64,000 nt of DNA from positions 5,110,001 through 5,174,000 of the forward strand of contig NZ_CP139247.1 in NCBI RefSeq assembly GCF_034087045.1, written 5' to 3'. Origin of the DNA: Chitinophaga sancti. GTDB lineage: Bacteria; Bacteroidota; Bacteroidia; Chitinophagales; Chitinophagaceae. Positions 9,513 through 18,597 of this stretch are shown here, in pieces. How positions within the stretch are numbered: position 1 is the first letter of the stretch; every line of letters begins with the position of its first letter. A program made the translations under genes and the position numbers. Below the pieces are notes generated by a model. It was given only the letters and a program-made list of their open reading frames with translations, was not told where the DNA came from and did not search any database.

Positions 9513-10109
9513 TTAAGCTAATTGCTGTTTCTTCGGTTGGTAGGAGATCTGTTTGATCAGGGACAATGCACCAAACAGTACTGCACTAAAGAATACGTTT
9601 CCAAGAATACCATTCAGGGCAAAGCTGCTGAACAGGTCACCTTCTTTGTAAAAAGGAATGCCAGCTGCATAGCAGGCGATGAGGCCACTGAGTGTATGCG
9701 GATACAGGTTAGTCGTGAGGAAAGTACCAAGGTTGGTGATCATAAAGAACACCATACCGCTGCCGATGCTGGCAATCAGAATGGTAAGTGCATCAGCCTT
9801 TTTGATACGGGTAGCGATCCAGGTGATCAACAGGAATGCACCATATACAAAGAACAGTTGGCCAATGTAAGCGCCATAGAAGGTCTGAACATTGGTAAAG
9901 AACTGGAGGAAAAGATCACTCAGGAAAAGGGTAAGGACTGGTAACAGATAAGCCAGGCGTTTATTGCGGATCATCATACCCCCAAAAAGGGCGGCGGCGC
10001 CGATTGCGTTAAAGTTCCATAACTGCAGGTGGTTGGTGATGACACGGCTGATGATAGCCAGGAAGATCAGCACAGCGATCATAATATTTTCACGGGTATC
10101 CTTCTTCAT
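9513..10109 (-). CDS. DUF6580-like multi-span membrane protein
   Basis: 198 residues with about five to six hydrophobic helices and the pattern FNAIGAAALFGGMMI...FLSDLF, which I associate with DUF6580 putative transport proteins (S-component-like fold of energy-coupling-factor transporters). The substrate cannot be inferred. A TATCTTTG -7 box lies 18 bp before the ATG and a terminator lies downstream, so it is a single-gene unit. Confidence 0.7.
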   Translation of the reverse strand: MKKDTRENIMIAVLIFLAIISRVITNHLQLWNFNAIGAAALFGGMMIRNKRLAYLLPVLTLFLSDLFLQFFTNVQTFYGAYIGQLFFVYGAFLLITWIATRIKKADALTILIASIGSGMVFFMITNLGTFLTTNLYPHTLSGLIACYAAGIPFYKEGDLFSSFALNGILGNVFFSAVLFGALSLIKQISYQPKKQQLA

Positions 10110-10127
10110 TTGATCAGTTTATTTGTG

Positions 10128-10135
10128 CAAAGATA
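10128..10135 (-). promoter_or_regulatory. -7 box TATCTTTG for the DUF6580-like gene
   Basis: The minus strand reads TATCTTTG, an exact TAnnTTTG match, 18 bp upstream of the start codon at 10109, just downstream of the manA terminator. Confidence 0.55.
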
Positions 10136-10147
10136 GGGAAACAAGCG

Positions 10148-10184
10148 AAAAAATCGCTTCCACCTTTGGCAGAAGCGATTTTTC
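10148..10184 (-). terminator. manA terminator hairpin
   Basis: GAAAAATCGCTTC (within 10147-10160) pairs with GAAGCGATTTTTC (10172-10184). The apex carries CACCTTTGGCA, the same as in the 7015 hairpin. It lies 26 bp after the manA stop codon. Confidence 0.8.
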
Positions 10185-10209
10185 AATAAATTAATCTTAA
10201 TAAATAAAA

Positions 10210-11427
10210 TTAAGCAGGGACTCCCGCCTTATAAATAACCACTCCCTCTTTAGATTCAATCTGGTAAGTGGTATCATACAATGCCACTACAGACTGACCT
10301 TTCACCACTGGCAGGTTCACACCACCTTCACCTGTGAAGGTCGCATTGCCCTGCAGCACGAGCAGGATTTCTGTAGAAGTGGTGTGCTGCTCATATTTCT
10401 GACCCGCTTTCAGCCCGATACGGCTTACCACGAAGTCAGGAGCTGGACTGGCATAAATACTTTCCAGGCCGCCCTTTACTGCATCTCCCTTCAGGATCTT
10501 AGGATGTACTGCTTCGAAACGGGTATGTTTCAGCAATTCAGGTACATCAATATGTTTAGGTGTCAGTCCACCACGCAGCACATTGTCAGAATTTGCCATC
10601 AGTTCCACATTCTGGCCTTCGAGGTAAGCGTGCGGAATACCGGCATCCTGGAATACTGCATCGCCTTCATGTACTTCCATAATATTAAAGAAGTAAATAG
10701 AGAAGATCCCTCTATCGAGTCTGTCGAGACCCTGAGGATCATTTGCGATTGCACGGCCTGTCCAGAAAGCAGGATCTGATTTGTGCAGGGTACCAGCCTG
10801 GTAGGCAGGCAATACTCTTTCGGCCAGCGGACGAAGGAATTTGTTCACTTCTTCCTGAGGCATTTCCATCACTGTTTTGTACAGCCCATAATAACCTTCT
10901 TTTTCGAAGACAGGAGCGAGGGTAGCAAATTCAGGAATGGTAGTCAGTACATTCTTCAGTTTATCTTCAGGCAGGAAGCCATGGAGCAGCCAGAATTCGC
11001 TGAGGGCTACCATGATTTCAGGCTTGTGATTGGCGTCTTTATAATTACGGTGCGATGCGTTCAAAGGAATGCCTGCTTCGTTTTCACGGGCAAAACCTTT
11101 TTCGGCTTCTACTTTGGTAGGATGCACCTGGATCGATAACATGTCTTTTACGTCGAGGATCTTGAACAGGAAAGGCAGTTCACCGAAGCGGTCCCATACT
11201 TTCTGGCCTAATGCAGCGGTAGGATTGGCTTTGATCAGTTGGTCGAGTGCAGTGGTCTGACCATCTATGTCAATTTTTGAGGGTGCGCTTTGGTGTGCAC
11301 CCATCCAGTATTCCGCGCTGGGATTGTTTGTTTCGGGGATGCCCAGGAGTGATGGAATATAATGGAATCCACCCCATGCATAATTTTGAACCTTACCTTC
11401 CAGTCTGAATAGTTTCTTCTCACTCAT
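10210..11427 (-). CDS. manA: Mannose-6-phosphate isomerase, class I
   Basis: 405 residues. It opens with the type-I PMI signature LEGKVQNYAWGG, and IQVHPTK supplies Zn ligands with the downstream glutamate and the YLEGQNVELMANSDNVLRGGLTPKHIDV block, which is diagnostic for class-I PMIs and holds the catalytic Arg. The C-terminal cupin half ends with ILLVLQGNATF. It interconverts fructose-6-P and mannose-6-P for nucleotide-sugar and glycan synthesis. Single gene, with a terminator on its 3' side. Confidence 0.97.
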   Translation of the reverse strand: MSEKKLFRLEGKVQNYAWGGFHYIPSLLGIPETNNPSAEYWMGAHQSAPSKIDIDGQTTALDQLIKANPTAALGQKVWDRFGELPFLFKILDVKDMLSIQVHPTKVEAEKGFARENEAGIPLNASHRNYKDANHKPEIMVALSEFWLLHGFLPEDKLKNVLTTIPEFATLAPVFEKEGYYGLYKTVMEMPQEEVNKFLRPLAERVLPAYQAGTLHKSDPAFWTGRAIANDPQGLDRLDRGIFSIYFFNIMEVHEGDAVFQDAGIPHAYLEGQNVELMANSDNVLRGGLTPKHIDVPELLKHTRFEAVHPKILKGDAVKGGLESIYASPAPDFVVSRIGLKAGQKYEQHTTSTEILLVLQGNATFTGEGGVNLPVVKGQSVVALYDTTYQIESKEGVVIYKAGVPA

Positions 11428-11512
11428 ACGTTATGCGTTATAATTGTTTATTTTCAATAACAGTGAACCTGAAAAATTTCCCCAAAGGAAGTTAAAAAAT
11501 ATTCAAAATCCA

Positions 11513-11869
11513 ATGTTAACCTACCTTGATTTAGGTAAAAAAGGCGAGGAAATAGCGAGTGCGCATTTTTTAGCACAGGATTATATCATTTTGCATGCCA
11601 ATTGGAAATTGGGGCGAAAGGAGATTGATTTGATTGTAAGGAAGGGAGAGTGTTTGGTTTTTGTGGAGGTGAAGACGTTGGCTACTGATATCTGGGGTTT
11701 TCCTGAGAAGAATGTGACGGAGAGGAAGATCAGGCATATAAGGGCAGTGGCGAATGGGTATATGGATAGGATGAGGGAGTTACCGAAGCGGATCAGGTTT
11801 GATATAGTGGCGATTACTTTCAGGAAAGATGGGAGTCATGAGTTGGTGCATTTTGAGGATTGTTTTTGA
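11513..11869 (+). CDS. YraN/UPF0102 family putative endonuclease-fold protein
   Basis: 118 residues from ATG 11513, preferred over an upstream start at 11444 because the family begins LGKKGEEIA. It shows the restriction-endonuclease-like core of UPF0102: GEEIASAHFL, then RKEIDLIVRKGECLVFVEVKTL, in which E-D...EVK are the PD-(D/E)xK metal-site residues. RFDIVAI follows near the C-terminus. A nuclease or recombination role is suspected from the fold. It faces purB across a strong terminator. Confidence 0.93.
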   Translation: MLTYLDLGKKGEEIASAHFLAQDYIILHANWKLGRKEIDLIVRKGECLVFVEVKTLATDIWGFPEKNVTERKIRHIRAVANGYMDRMRELPKRIRFDIVAITFRKDGSHELVHFEDCF

Positions 11870-11887
11870 GAGTAGGTTGTAAAAAAG

Positions 11888-11930
11888 GACCACAAATTAC
11901 ATTTGCCTTTGGCAAAAGTAATTTGTGGTC
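11888..11930. terminator. Terminator between yraN and purB
   Basis: GACCACAAATTAC (11888-11900) pairs with GTAATTTGTGGTC (11918-11930), with an inner TTTGCC/GGCAAA stem around a TTT loop. A-run upstream. It serves both converging genes and has the ..CC-TTT-GG.. apex of the hairpin family; a GGCCTG-rich patch follows at about 11935-11952 and touches the purB stop. Confidence 0.85.
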
Positions 11931-11951
11931 GGTCGGCTGGCCTGTGGCAGG

Positions 11952-13289
11952 CTACCAAATGCCGGTGTAATTGTGAGGTGTGATAGCCTTTAATTCTTTC
12001 TTCAGGCTTGCGCTTATTTTCAGCCCATCAATAAATTTATGCATTGTCTTCTGTGTGATCTGTTCACCACCACGGGTCAGCGCTTTCAGTGCTTCGTAAG
12101 GCTGAGGATAATTTTCCCTGCGCAGTACTGTCTGAATGGCTTCAGCTATTACGGCCCAGTTATTTTCCAGATCGTCATGCAGTTTCGCTTCGTTCAGGAT
12201 AAGCTTATCCATGCCTTTTGCGAGGGACTTCAATGCGAGGATAGAGTGACTGAAAGGCACACCTACATTTCTCAATACAGTAGAGTCAGTGAGGTCACGT
12301 TGTAAACGGGAAATAGGCAGTTTTGCACTCAGGTGTTCAAACAGTGCATTTGCCAGCCCCAGGTTACCTTCTGCATTTTCGAAATCGATTGGATTTACTT
12401 TGTGCGGCATGGCAGAAGAACCTACTTCATTCGCCTTGATCTTCTGTTTGAAATAATCCATAGAGATATATTGCCAGATATCGCGGCTAAAATCTATGAG
12501 GATGGTATTGATACGTTTTAAAGTATCGAATTGCGCAGCAATGTTATCATAATGTTCGATCTGGGTCGTGTACTTCATACGTTGTAAGCCCAGGGTATTG
12601 TTCACGAACTTGTCACCGAACTTTCCCCAGTTGATCTTAGGGAATGCAACGTGGTGTGCATTAAAGTTGCCGGTAGCACCGCCGAATTTAGCTGCAAAAG
12701 GGATATCACCCAGCAGTTTTACCTGACCTTCCAGTCTTTCAGCGAATACCAGGATCTCCTTACCCAGGATGGTCGGAGATGCGGGTTGGCCATGAGTACG
12801 TGCCAGCATGGGGATCTTTATCCATTGTTTGCCGAACTTCTTCAGTTGCAGGACCAGGTTAGCGATAGCTGGCATGTATACATGCTCAATTGCTTCCTTC
12901 CAGAACAGGGGGGTAGCGGTGTTGTTGACATCCTGGGAGGTCAGACCGAAGTGTACCCACTCCAGCTTATCTTCCAGGCCTAAGCCTTTCAGTTCGTTTT
13001 TAACGAAGTATTCAACAGCTTTTACATCATGATTCGTCACTTTCTCCGTTTCCTTGATCAGCTGGGCATTTTCAACCGTAAATTCCTGATAGATTTTACG
13101 CAGGGCCCCTACCTGTGTTTTGGGGAGGGTGAATAACTTCTGTTCGCCGAGGGCGATGAAGTATTCAATCTCTACCAGTACGCGGTAGCGGATGAGTGCA
13201 AATTCAGAAAAATAAGGGGCCAGTTCTTCCAGTTGTTTGCGATAACGCCCATCCAGCGGGGAAATGGCGGTCAATGATTGTAATTGCAT
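11952..13289 (-). CDS. purB: Adenylosuccinate lyase
   Basis: 445 residues. It contains the fumarase/aspartase-superfamily signature SSAMPHKVNPIDFENAEGN with the flexible catalytic serine, plus TSQDVNNTA and ARTHGQPA, whose His is the second catalytic residue. It cleaves SAICAR and adenylosuccinate in purine synthesis. The length and the LTAISPLDGRY N-terminus match the E. coli-type short PurB. A TAATTTTG -7 box and a small TGGGTG/CACCCA inverted repeat (13313-13329) precede it. Confidence 0.98.
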   Translation of the reverse strand: MQLQSLTAISPLDGRYRKQLEELAPYFSEFALIRYRVLVEIEYFIALGEQKLFTLPKTQVGALRKIYQEFTVENAQLIKETEKVTNHDVKAVEYFVKNELKGLGLEDKLEWVHFGLTSQDVNNTATPLFWKEAIEHVYMPAIANLVLQLKKFGKQWIKIPMLARTHGQPASPTILGKEILVFAERLEGQVKLLGDIPFAAKFGGATGNFNAHHVAFPKINWGKFGDKFVNNTLGLQRMKYTTQIEHYDNIAAQFDTLKRINTILIDFSRDIWQYISMDYFKQKIKANEVGSSAMPHKVNPIDFENAEGNLGLANALFEHLSAKLPISRLQRDLTDSTVLRNVGVPFSHSILALKSLAKGMDKLILNEAKLHDDLENNWAVIAEAIQTVLRRENYPQPYEALKALTRGGEQITQKTMHKFIDGLKISASLKKELKAITPHNYTGIW

Positions 13290-13312
13290 ACTATAATTTT
13301 ATTGTTTAGTAG

Positions 13313-13377
13313 TGGGTGGTTTTCACCCATTACAGGATACATATAGCTAAAATGTGCTAATTTAGCCGGCAAAATTA
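13313..13377 (-). promoter_or_regulatory. purB promoter region: -7 box TAATTTTG and leader palindrome
   Basis: On the minus strand TAATTTTG (13370-13377) is an exact -7 match about 80 bp before the purB ATG. TGGGTG (13313-13318) and CACCCA (13324-13329) form a 6-bp palindrome in the leader. The divergent mqnA start lies 7 bp beyond the box, so the two promoters overlap; TAATTTAG at 13358 is a near-match for mqnA. Confidence 0.5.
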
Positions 13378-13383
13378 CTGAAA

Positions 13384-14124
13384 TTGGAACGGAAAGTAAA
13401 AGTAGCGGCAGTAAGTTATTTGAATACCAAGCCATTATTATTTGGATTTAGGAATCATCCGGTGATGGACATGATGGAGCTGAGTGTGGATTATCCGGCT
13501 AAGATAGGCCAGCAGCTTATAGATGGGGTTGTAGACGTTGGACTTGTACCAGTGGCAGTGATACCGAAGATGAAGGAGTACCACATTATTTCAGATTATT
13601 GTATTGGAGCGGAAGGGCCCGTTGCGTCGGTGTGTTTGTTTTCGGATGTTCCTTTGCATGACATTAAGCGGATTTACCTGGATTATCAGAGCCGGTCTTC
13701 AGTGGCGTTGTTGAAATTGCTGGTGAAGGATTACTGGAAGCTGGATGTGGAGTTTATTCCTACGACAGGAGATTATGAGGGGAATATCAAGGGAACGGAT
13801 GCTGGTTTAGTGATTGGGGACAGGGCGTTTTTACAGCGTAAGGTGTCTCCTTATATTTATGATCTGGCGGAGCATTGGATCAGGTATACGAGTTTGCCGA
13901 TGGTGTTTGCGGCGTGGATTAGTAATAAGCCGTTGCCAATAGAGTTTATCCAGCAGTTTAATAATGCGAATGGGATAGGGATTAGTAATATTCCGGCGGT
14001 GGTGGCAGAGAATCCTTTTGGGGAGTATGATCTGACGACTTATTATGTGAAGAATCTGAGTTTTCCTTTGACGCCTTCGAAGCGACAGGGGTTGAATAGG
14101 TTTATAGGGTATTTGCAGCAATAG
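13384..14124 (+). CDS. mqnA: Chorismate dehydratase, futalosine menaquinone pathway
   Basis: 246 residues. It starts at TTG: an in-frame TAG at 13363 leaves no ATG before VKVAAVSYLNTKPL, which is the conserved MqnA N-terminus. Further landmarks are the periplasmic-binding-protein-like fold, the GLVPVAVIPKM segment, SRSSVALLK (active-site Ser region), GLVIGDRA and LPMVFAAWI. MqnA dehydrates chorismate to 3-enolpyruvylbenzoate, the first committed step of futalosine-type menaquinone synthesis. Divergent from purB. No other mqn gene is in the window. Confidence 0.95.
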   Translation: MERKVKVAAVSYLNTKPLLFGFRNHPVMDMMELSVDYPAKIGQQLIDGVVDVGLVPVAVIPKMKEYHIISDYCIGAEGPVASVCLFSDVPLHDIKRIYLDYQSRSSVALLKLLVKDYWKLDVEFIPTTGDYEGNIKGTDAGLVIGDRAFLQRKVSPYIYDLAEHWIRYTSLPMVFAAWISNKPLPIEFIQQFNNANGIGISNIPAVVAENPFGEYDLTTYYVKNLSFPLTPSKRQGLNRFIGYLQQ

Positions 14125-14139
14125 TGCATTTGAGATAGC

Positions 14140-14182
14140 AAAAAGAAACCGCTTCTACCGAAGGTAGAAGCGGTTTCTTTTT
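14140..14182. terminator. Strong bidirectional terminator after mqnA
   Basis: A 20-bp perfect stem (14140-14159 with 14163-14182) and a GAA loop; core CCGCTTCTACC/GGTAGAAGCGG flanked by A5 and T5. Its apex CTACC-GAA-GGTAG is the inverse of the ACC-TTC-GG apex seen in other hairpins of the window. GC patches follow at about 14187-14208 and 14269-14287. Confidence 0.9.
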
Positions 14183-14339
14183 GGGGTGGGGCCTGCGGGC
14201 GGCTGGGGGTAAAAGTTAATGATGGCAAGGTGGACTGGCCGGGTGGGCAAAACGTAATTGATTGCAAGGCGCCTGCGGCCAGCAGGGAAGGGAAATCCAA
14301 TTATTTTCATTAAATTAGTTACCCACAAACCACGGAAGC

Positions 14340-15005
14340 ATGAAAATAGGTATCCTGGGCAGCGGCCCCGTCGGCCTTACACTTAGTGAAGGCCTGGTCA
14401 GGGCAGGACATGAAGTGATCCTTGGCACCCGTAACCCTTCCAAAGAATCCCTGCAACAATGGATACGCAAAATTGGCAATAACGTTATTGCTGCTCCTTT
14501 TCGGGAAGCAGCGGCGCAGGGAGAACTACTCGTCATCTGCACCAGCTGGGCGGGTACCCAAAAAGCCATTGAGGCGGCAGGGTTATGGAATTTCAAAAAC
14601 AAAGTAGTAGTGGATGTTACGAACCCGCTGGATGGGAAAGGCCCCGATCAGCAGGGAAGGCTGAGTTTTTCTATCGGGCATACTAATTCTGCGGGAGAGC
14701 AGCTGCAAGCGTGGTTGCCACCAGATGCACATGTGGTGAAGGCATTGAGTTGTATCGGACATGAGTCTATGTTCCGGCCACAACATGAGCAGGATGCACC
14801 TACCATGTTTATTTGTGGGAATAAAAGACAGGCGAAGACGACGGTGACTGAATTATTACAGCAAATGGGGTGGATTGATATTGTGGATATGGGTAGTATT
14901 GAGATGAGCAGGAATATTGAGCCACTGAGCATTTTGTGGTATGCTTATGGGTTTAGAACAGGGACCTGGCAGCATGGGTTTCGGTTGGTGAAAAAGCCTT
15001 CTTAG
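14340..15005 (+). CDS. NAD(P)-binding F420 reductase-like oxidoreductase
   Basis: 221 residues. The N-terminal Rossmann fold has GILGSGPVGLTLSEGL (GxGxxG-type) and then GTRNP, which suggests NADP preference as in the NADPH-dependent F420 reductase/COG2085 family. DVTNPL and ALSCIGHESM are conserved in that family. F420 is not expected in this phylum, so the real substrate is probably a different reductase substrate. Its last 11 codons and stop are repeated downstream (see 14978-15052). Single gene; convergent with the M1 peptidase. Confidence 0.8.
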   Translation: MKIGILGSGPVGLTLSEGLVRAGHEVILGTRNPSKESLQQWIRKIGNNVIAAPFREAAAQGELLVICTSWAGTQKAIEAAGLWNFKNKVVVDVTNPLDGKGPDQQGRLSFSIGHTNSAGEQLQAWLPPDAHVVKALSCIGHESMFRPQHEQDAPTMFICGNKRQAKTTVTELLQQMGWIDIVDMGSIEMSRNIEPLSILWYAYGFRTGTWQHGFRLVKKPS

Positions 15006-15052
15006 CGGTATAAGAAATGATAGGTTTCGGTTGGTTAAAAAGCCCTCTTAGC
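14978..15052 (+). repeat. Partial tandem duplication (46-bp period) of a gene's 3' end
   Basis: gtttcggttggtgaaaaagcc..cttagc at 14978-15006 recurs at 15024-15052 with two substitutions. The first copy codes for the last residues and TAG stop of the oxidoreductase; the second is non-coding. It is the same kind of gene-end duplication seen at 4353. Confidence 0.85.
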
Positions 15053-15080
15053 AGGAAAGTAAAGCATGACTTCCGGTCAG

Positions 15081-15112
15081 AAAAAAGGCCCTCCTGAGTG
15101 GAAGGCCCTTTA
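15081..15112. terminator. Hairpin between convergent genes
   Basis: A6-GGCC-CTCC..GGA-AGGCC-CTTT forms a GC-rich hairpin between the oxidoreductase stop (15005) and the M1 peptidase stop (15130). The stem is interrupted, so efficiency is uncertain. Confidence 0.6.
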
Positions 15113-15129
15113 CAAACTCATAAACCAGT

Positions 15130-16764
15130 TTAGATCTGTTTAACATGTATGTAAAAATTCGGATCTACCTTAAAATCCTTTTTATTCGTCATGGTAAACT
15201 GTGTTGATTGCCAATGCTTACCCGGATAAATAAACTGATACCCTCTATCATTCAGCGTCACCTTCACCGGCATATTGAAATTCTCCACATCCGTCACCCA
15301 CCTGAACTGTAACTCATTCCCATTAAAATGATATTCCAGCGTAGGAATCGTCGTATGCATCAGGTATTGCTCAAACACCTTCGTAAAGTTCATCTGTGTA
15401 CGGAAATTCAGGTAGTCAAGAATATCCTTCGTCGTGACCGTCTGGTGCCAGAATGCCTGGTTCATTCCTCTCAACACATCTCTGAATACATTGTCGTTGT
15501 TCACGATCTGTCGAATGGTATGCACCATATTCCCCCCTTTATAATACATATCCCCACTACCTTCCGCATTTACTCCGTATGGTGCAATGATCGGCTCATC
15601 ATTCCTGATATTCTGCCGCACACCTGTAATATATTCGAAAGCAGCCTTTCTACCGAACTCACACTCAGTATATAACGTCTCTGAATAGTTGGTGAACGCT
15701 TCATGGATCCACATATCCGCAATGTCCTTGCTGGTAATGTTGTTTCCAAACCACTCGTGGCCACTCTCATGCACGATGATAAAGTCCCACTTCAAACCCC
15801 AGCCACTGCCAGACAGGTCACGCCCCTTATACCCCCAGCCGAAGCCATTACCATAGGCCACACCACTCTGGTGCTCCATACCTAAATGCGGTGCTTCGAT
15901 CAGCTTATAGCTATCCTGGTAAAATGGATATTTACCAAACCAAAACTCAAAGCATTGCAGCATTTTCTTCACTTCTTCAAAGTGAATAGTCGCCGTATCT
16001 ACATTATAATCCAGTACCCAATAGCTCAGGTCCAGTTTACCGCCTTCACCATTGTAGGTATCTTTGATCTCTTTATAGTTCCCGATATTCAGCGCTACAT
16101 CATAGTTATTGATCGGGTTGGACACATACCATATGTAGGTATCGGTTCCATCTTTATTAGATACCTTCTTCTTCAAACGGCCATTAGACACATCTACAAG
16201 GAAGTTTGGCACCGTCACGGCAATCGTCATATCATTCGGCTCATCTGACTGGGTATCTTTGTTAGGCCACCAAACGCTTGCACCAGTACCCTGGCAGGCA
16301 GTGGCGATCCATGGACGGCCATCCTTGTCTTTGCGCCAGATGATACCGCCATCCCATGGTGGATTTACCGCTGTTTTAGGACGGCCATGGAAAAAGATCG
16401 TTACTTTCTTCGTGCTTCCCTTTGGTTGCTGTGCCAGTGTACGCACCATCACGGCATCGCCATCACGCTCGTACGCCAGCTTCTGTTTATCCTGCATGAC
16501 ACTGTCCACTTCCATAGGCAACTGCAGATCTATCTGCATAATACTATCAGGCTTATTAATAAAATAGGTAATAATGTTATAGCCTCCCAGGGTACTATCT
16601 TGTGCATTTAGCGCCACATGAAGATCGTAGTTCTGTACATCCCACCATTCCCTGGCAGGGGTGATTGAACCACGGAGTGTATCCGCATGGGTGAAGGTCC
16701 TCTCCTGGGCGCTAACCGAGAAGGCTGTAGTGATGACCAATAAAAGCAACAGTATGCCACGCAT
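15130..16764 (-). CDS. M1 family zinc metallopeptidase (aminopeptidase), exported
   Basis: 544 residues with a signal peptide (RGILLLLLVITTAFSVSAQ). M1 N-terminal beta domain, then the exopeptidase motif variant GMEHQSG and the zinc site HESGHEWFGN with the third ligand in IHEAFTNYSE. The C-terminal helical domain is very short, so this is the compact bacterial M1 subtype. It would cleave N-terminal residues from peptides in the periplasm. Divergent from the peptide-binding lipoprotein gene (46-bp gap), hinting at a shared peptide-scavenging role; TATCTTTC in that gap is a near-match -7 box. Confidence 0.93.
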   Translation of the reverse strand: MRGILLLLLVITTAFSVSAQERTFTHADTLRGSITPAREWWDVQNYDLHVALNAQDSTLGGYNIITYFINKPDSIMQIDLQLPMEVDSVMQDKQKLAYERDGDAVMVRTLAQQPKGSTKKVTIFFHGRPKTAVNPPWDGGIIWRKDKDGRPWIATACQGTGASVWWPNKDTQSDEPNDMTIAVTVPNFLVDVSNGRLKKKVSNKDGTDTYIWYVSNPINNYDVALNIGNYKEIKDTYNGEGGKLDLSYWVLDYNVDTATIHFEEVKKMLQCFEFWFGKYPFYQDSYKLIEAPHLGMEHQSGVAYGNGFGWGYKGRDLSGSGWGLKWDFIIVHESGHEWFGNNITSKDIADMWIHEAFTNYSETLYTECEFGRKAAFEYITGVRQNIRNDEPIIAPYGVNAEGSGDMYYKGGNMVHTIRQIVNNDNVFRDVLRGMNQAFWHQTVTTKDILDYLNFRTQMNFTKVFEQYLMHTTIPTLEYHFNGNELQFRWVTDVENFNMPVKVTLNDRGYQFIYPGKHWQSTQFTMTNKKDFKVDPNFYIHVKQI

Positions 16765-16809
16765 AGAAATTGATATTTTTATAACGGAAAGATATTAATT
16801 TTCAGTTTA

Positions 16810-18414
16810 ATGAGCATACAACGTTTTTTAATAATATGGGCAACAGTATTCCTTTTCAGTAGTTGTCAGACCAAACAGGCTGAAAAACGGCAGGTATTCA
16901 GGTACAATGTGGTAGACGGTATTGCCACCCTTGATCCGGCATTTGCGAAGAACCAGTCTATCATCTGGGCGGTCAAACAATTATATAATACCCTCGTGGA
17001 ACCGGATCAGCAATTGCAGATCAGGCCTTCGCTGGCCCAAAGCTGGGAAGTATCGCCAGATGCAAAGGTGTATACCTTTCACCTGCGTACGGATGTTTTC
17101 TTTCATGATAATGATGTATTCCCCGGTGGCAAAGGAAGAAAGATGATAGCGAGCGATGTGGTGTATAGCTTACAACGTATTATGGATCCGGCTACCGCCT
17201 CTGCAGGGGCCTGGATCTTTAATGGTAAGGTCGATAAAGACAAAGGCTTTGAAGCCCTGGATGATTCAACTTTCAGACTCACTTTATTGCAACCGTTTCA
17301 CCCGGTATTGGGTATTCTCAGTATGCAATATTGTTCTGTTATCCCACATGAAATCGTTGAGAAATATGGTAAGGATTTCAGAAAACACCCCTGTGGTACA
17401 GGGCCGTTTCAATTTGATTACTGGGAAGAAGGGCAGGCCTTGGTATTACATAAGTTCCCGCATTATTTTGAAAAAGGACTTCCTTATTTAGATGCCGTGA
17501 AGATGAGTTTCCTCGATAACAAGGCGACCGAATTCCTGTTATTCCGGCAGGGGCAACTGGATTTTATGAATGATATCGATGCGTCTTTTAAAGATGAGGT
17601 ACTGAATAAGAAGGGAGAGTTAAAAAAGGAGTGGGCCGGGAAGATGATCCTGGATAAGGCGCCGCAACTGAATGTGGAATATTTTGGGTTCCTGTTGGAT
17701 AGTACCAAAATCCATCAATCGCCTACGCGGTTAAAAAATATCCGTCTCGCCATTAATTATGGTTTCGACAGGGCGAAGATGATCACTTACCTCCGAAATG
17801 GTATTGGTACGCCTGCCAATGCAGGATTTATTCCCCAGGGCTTACCTTCATTTGATACAAGTAAAGTAAAAGGATATAGTTATAATCCTGCGAAAGCCAG
17901 GCAGTTATTAAAAGAAGCCGGATACCCGGAGGGCAAAGGATTGCCGCCGATCAAACTATTGTCTATTCCTATTTATGAGGATTATGCCAACTATGTAGCG
18001 AACCAGCTGCAGCAAATAGGTATTACCGTACAGGTAGAGGTATTACAAAAAGCATTGTTGCTGGAGCAAACCGCCAAATCGGATGCGCTTTTCTTCAGAG
18101 GTAGCTGGATGGGAGACTATGCAGATGCAGAGAACTACCTTGCCGTGTTTTACAGCAAAAACCCGGCGCCGCCGAACTATACGAGATATAAAAACCCAGC
18201 GTACGATAAACTCTACGAAGCCGCCTTGCAGGAGAACAATGACAGCGTGCGGTACAGCCTTTATAACCAGATGGATAGGATGATAGTGGCAGATGCGCCT
18301 GTGGTGCCGTTGTTTTATGATGAGGTCATTCACCTGATCCAGCCAAATGTGGAGGGGATGGAAACTAACGGGTTAAATCAGCTGGAATTACGGAAGGTGA
18401 GGATAAAGCAATAA
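16810..18414 (+). CDS. Extracellular solute-binding lipoprotein, family 5 (peptide/nickel type)
   Basis: 534 residues. Lipoprotein signal FLFSSC with Cys20. SBP_bac_5 features include IATLDPAFAKNQ, LAQSWEVSPDAKVYTFHLR, the SDVVYSLQRIMDP block and NYGFDRAKMI near residue 315. It should bind oligopeptides or similar ligands in the periplasm for an ABC importer, but no permease or ATPase gene is adjacent, so partners must be elsewhere. Divergent from the M1 aminopeptidase. Confidence 0.93.
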   Translation: MSIQRFLIIWATVFLFSSCQTKQAEKRQVFRYNVVDGIATLDPAFAKNQSIIWAVKQLYNTLVEPDQQLQIRPSLAQSWEVSPDAKVYTFHLRTDVFFHDNDVFPGGKGRKMIASDVVYSLQRIMDPATASAGAWIFNGKVDKDKGFEALDDSTFRLTLLQPFHPVLGILSMQYCSVIPHEIVEKYGKDFRKHPCGTGPFQFDYWEEGQALVLHKFPHYFEKGLPYLDAVKMSFLDNKATEFLLFRQGQLDFMNDIDASFKDEVLNKKGELKKEWAGKMILDKAPQLNVEYFGFLLDSTKIHQSPTRLKNIRLAINYGFDRAKMITYLRNGIGTPANAGFIPQGLPSFDTSKVKGYSYNPAKARQLLKEAGYPEGKGLPPIKLLSIPIYEDYANYVANQLQQIGITVQVEVLQKALLLEQTAKSDALFFRGSWMGDYADAENYLAVFYSKNPAPPNYTRYKNPAYDKLYEAALQENNDSVRYSLYNQMDRMIVADAPVVPLFYDEVIHLIQPNVEGMETNGLNQLELRKVRIKQ

Positions 18415-18597
18415 CGAACTGAGCCAGCTTAAATTGCCCGAACTACGTCTGCAATAGTAAATTTTAACATTTTTTTGACCCTTATGTATGGCCGTATAAC
18501 CAACTATTGTAAACTATCTCTATGGTTATTACGTAATTAATGATGGTATTTATTTTATCTTCGGCCCCTTATTGATCAAAAAAATTAAAAAGAGTTA

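Noticed and set aside
14340..15005. F420-dependent metabolism
   Set aside because: The similarity is to the NADP-binding reductase family, but F420 biosynthesis is not expected in this phylum, and no F420 gene is in the window.
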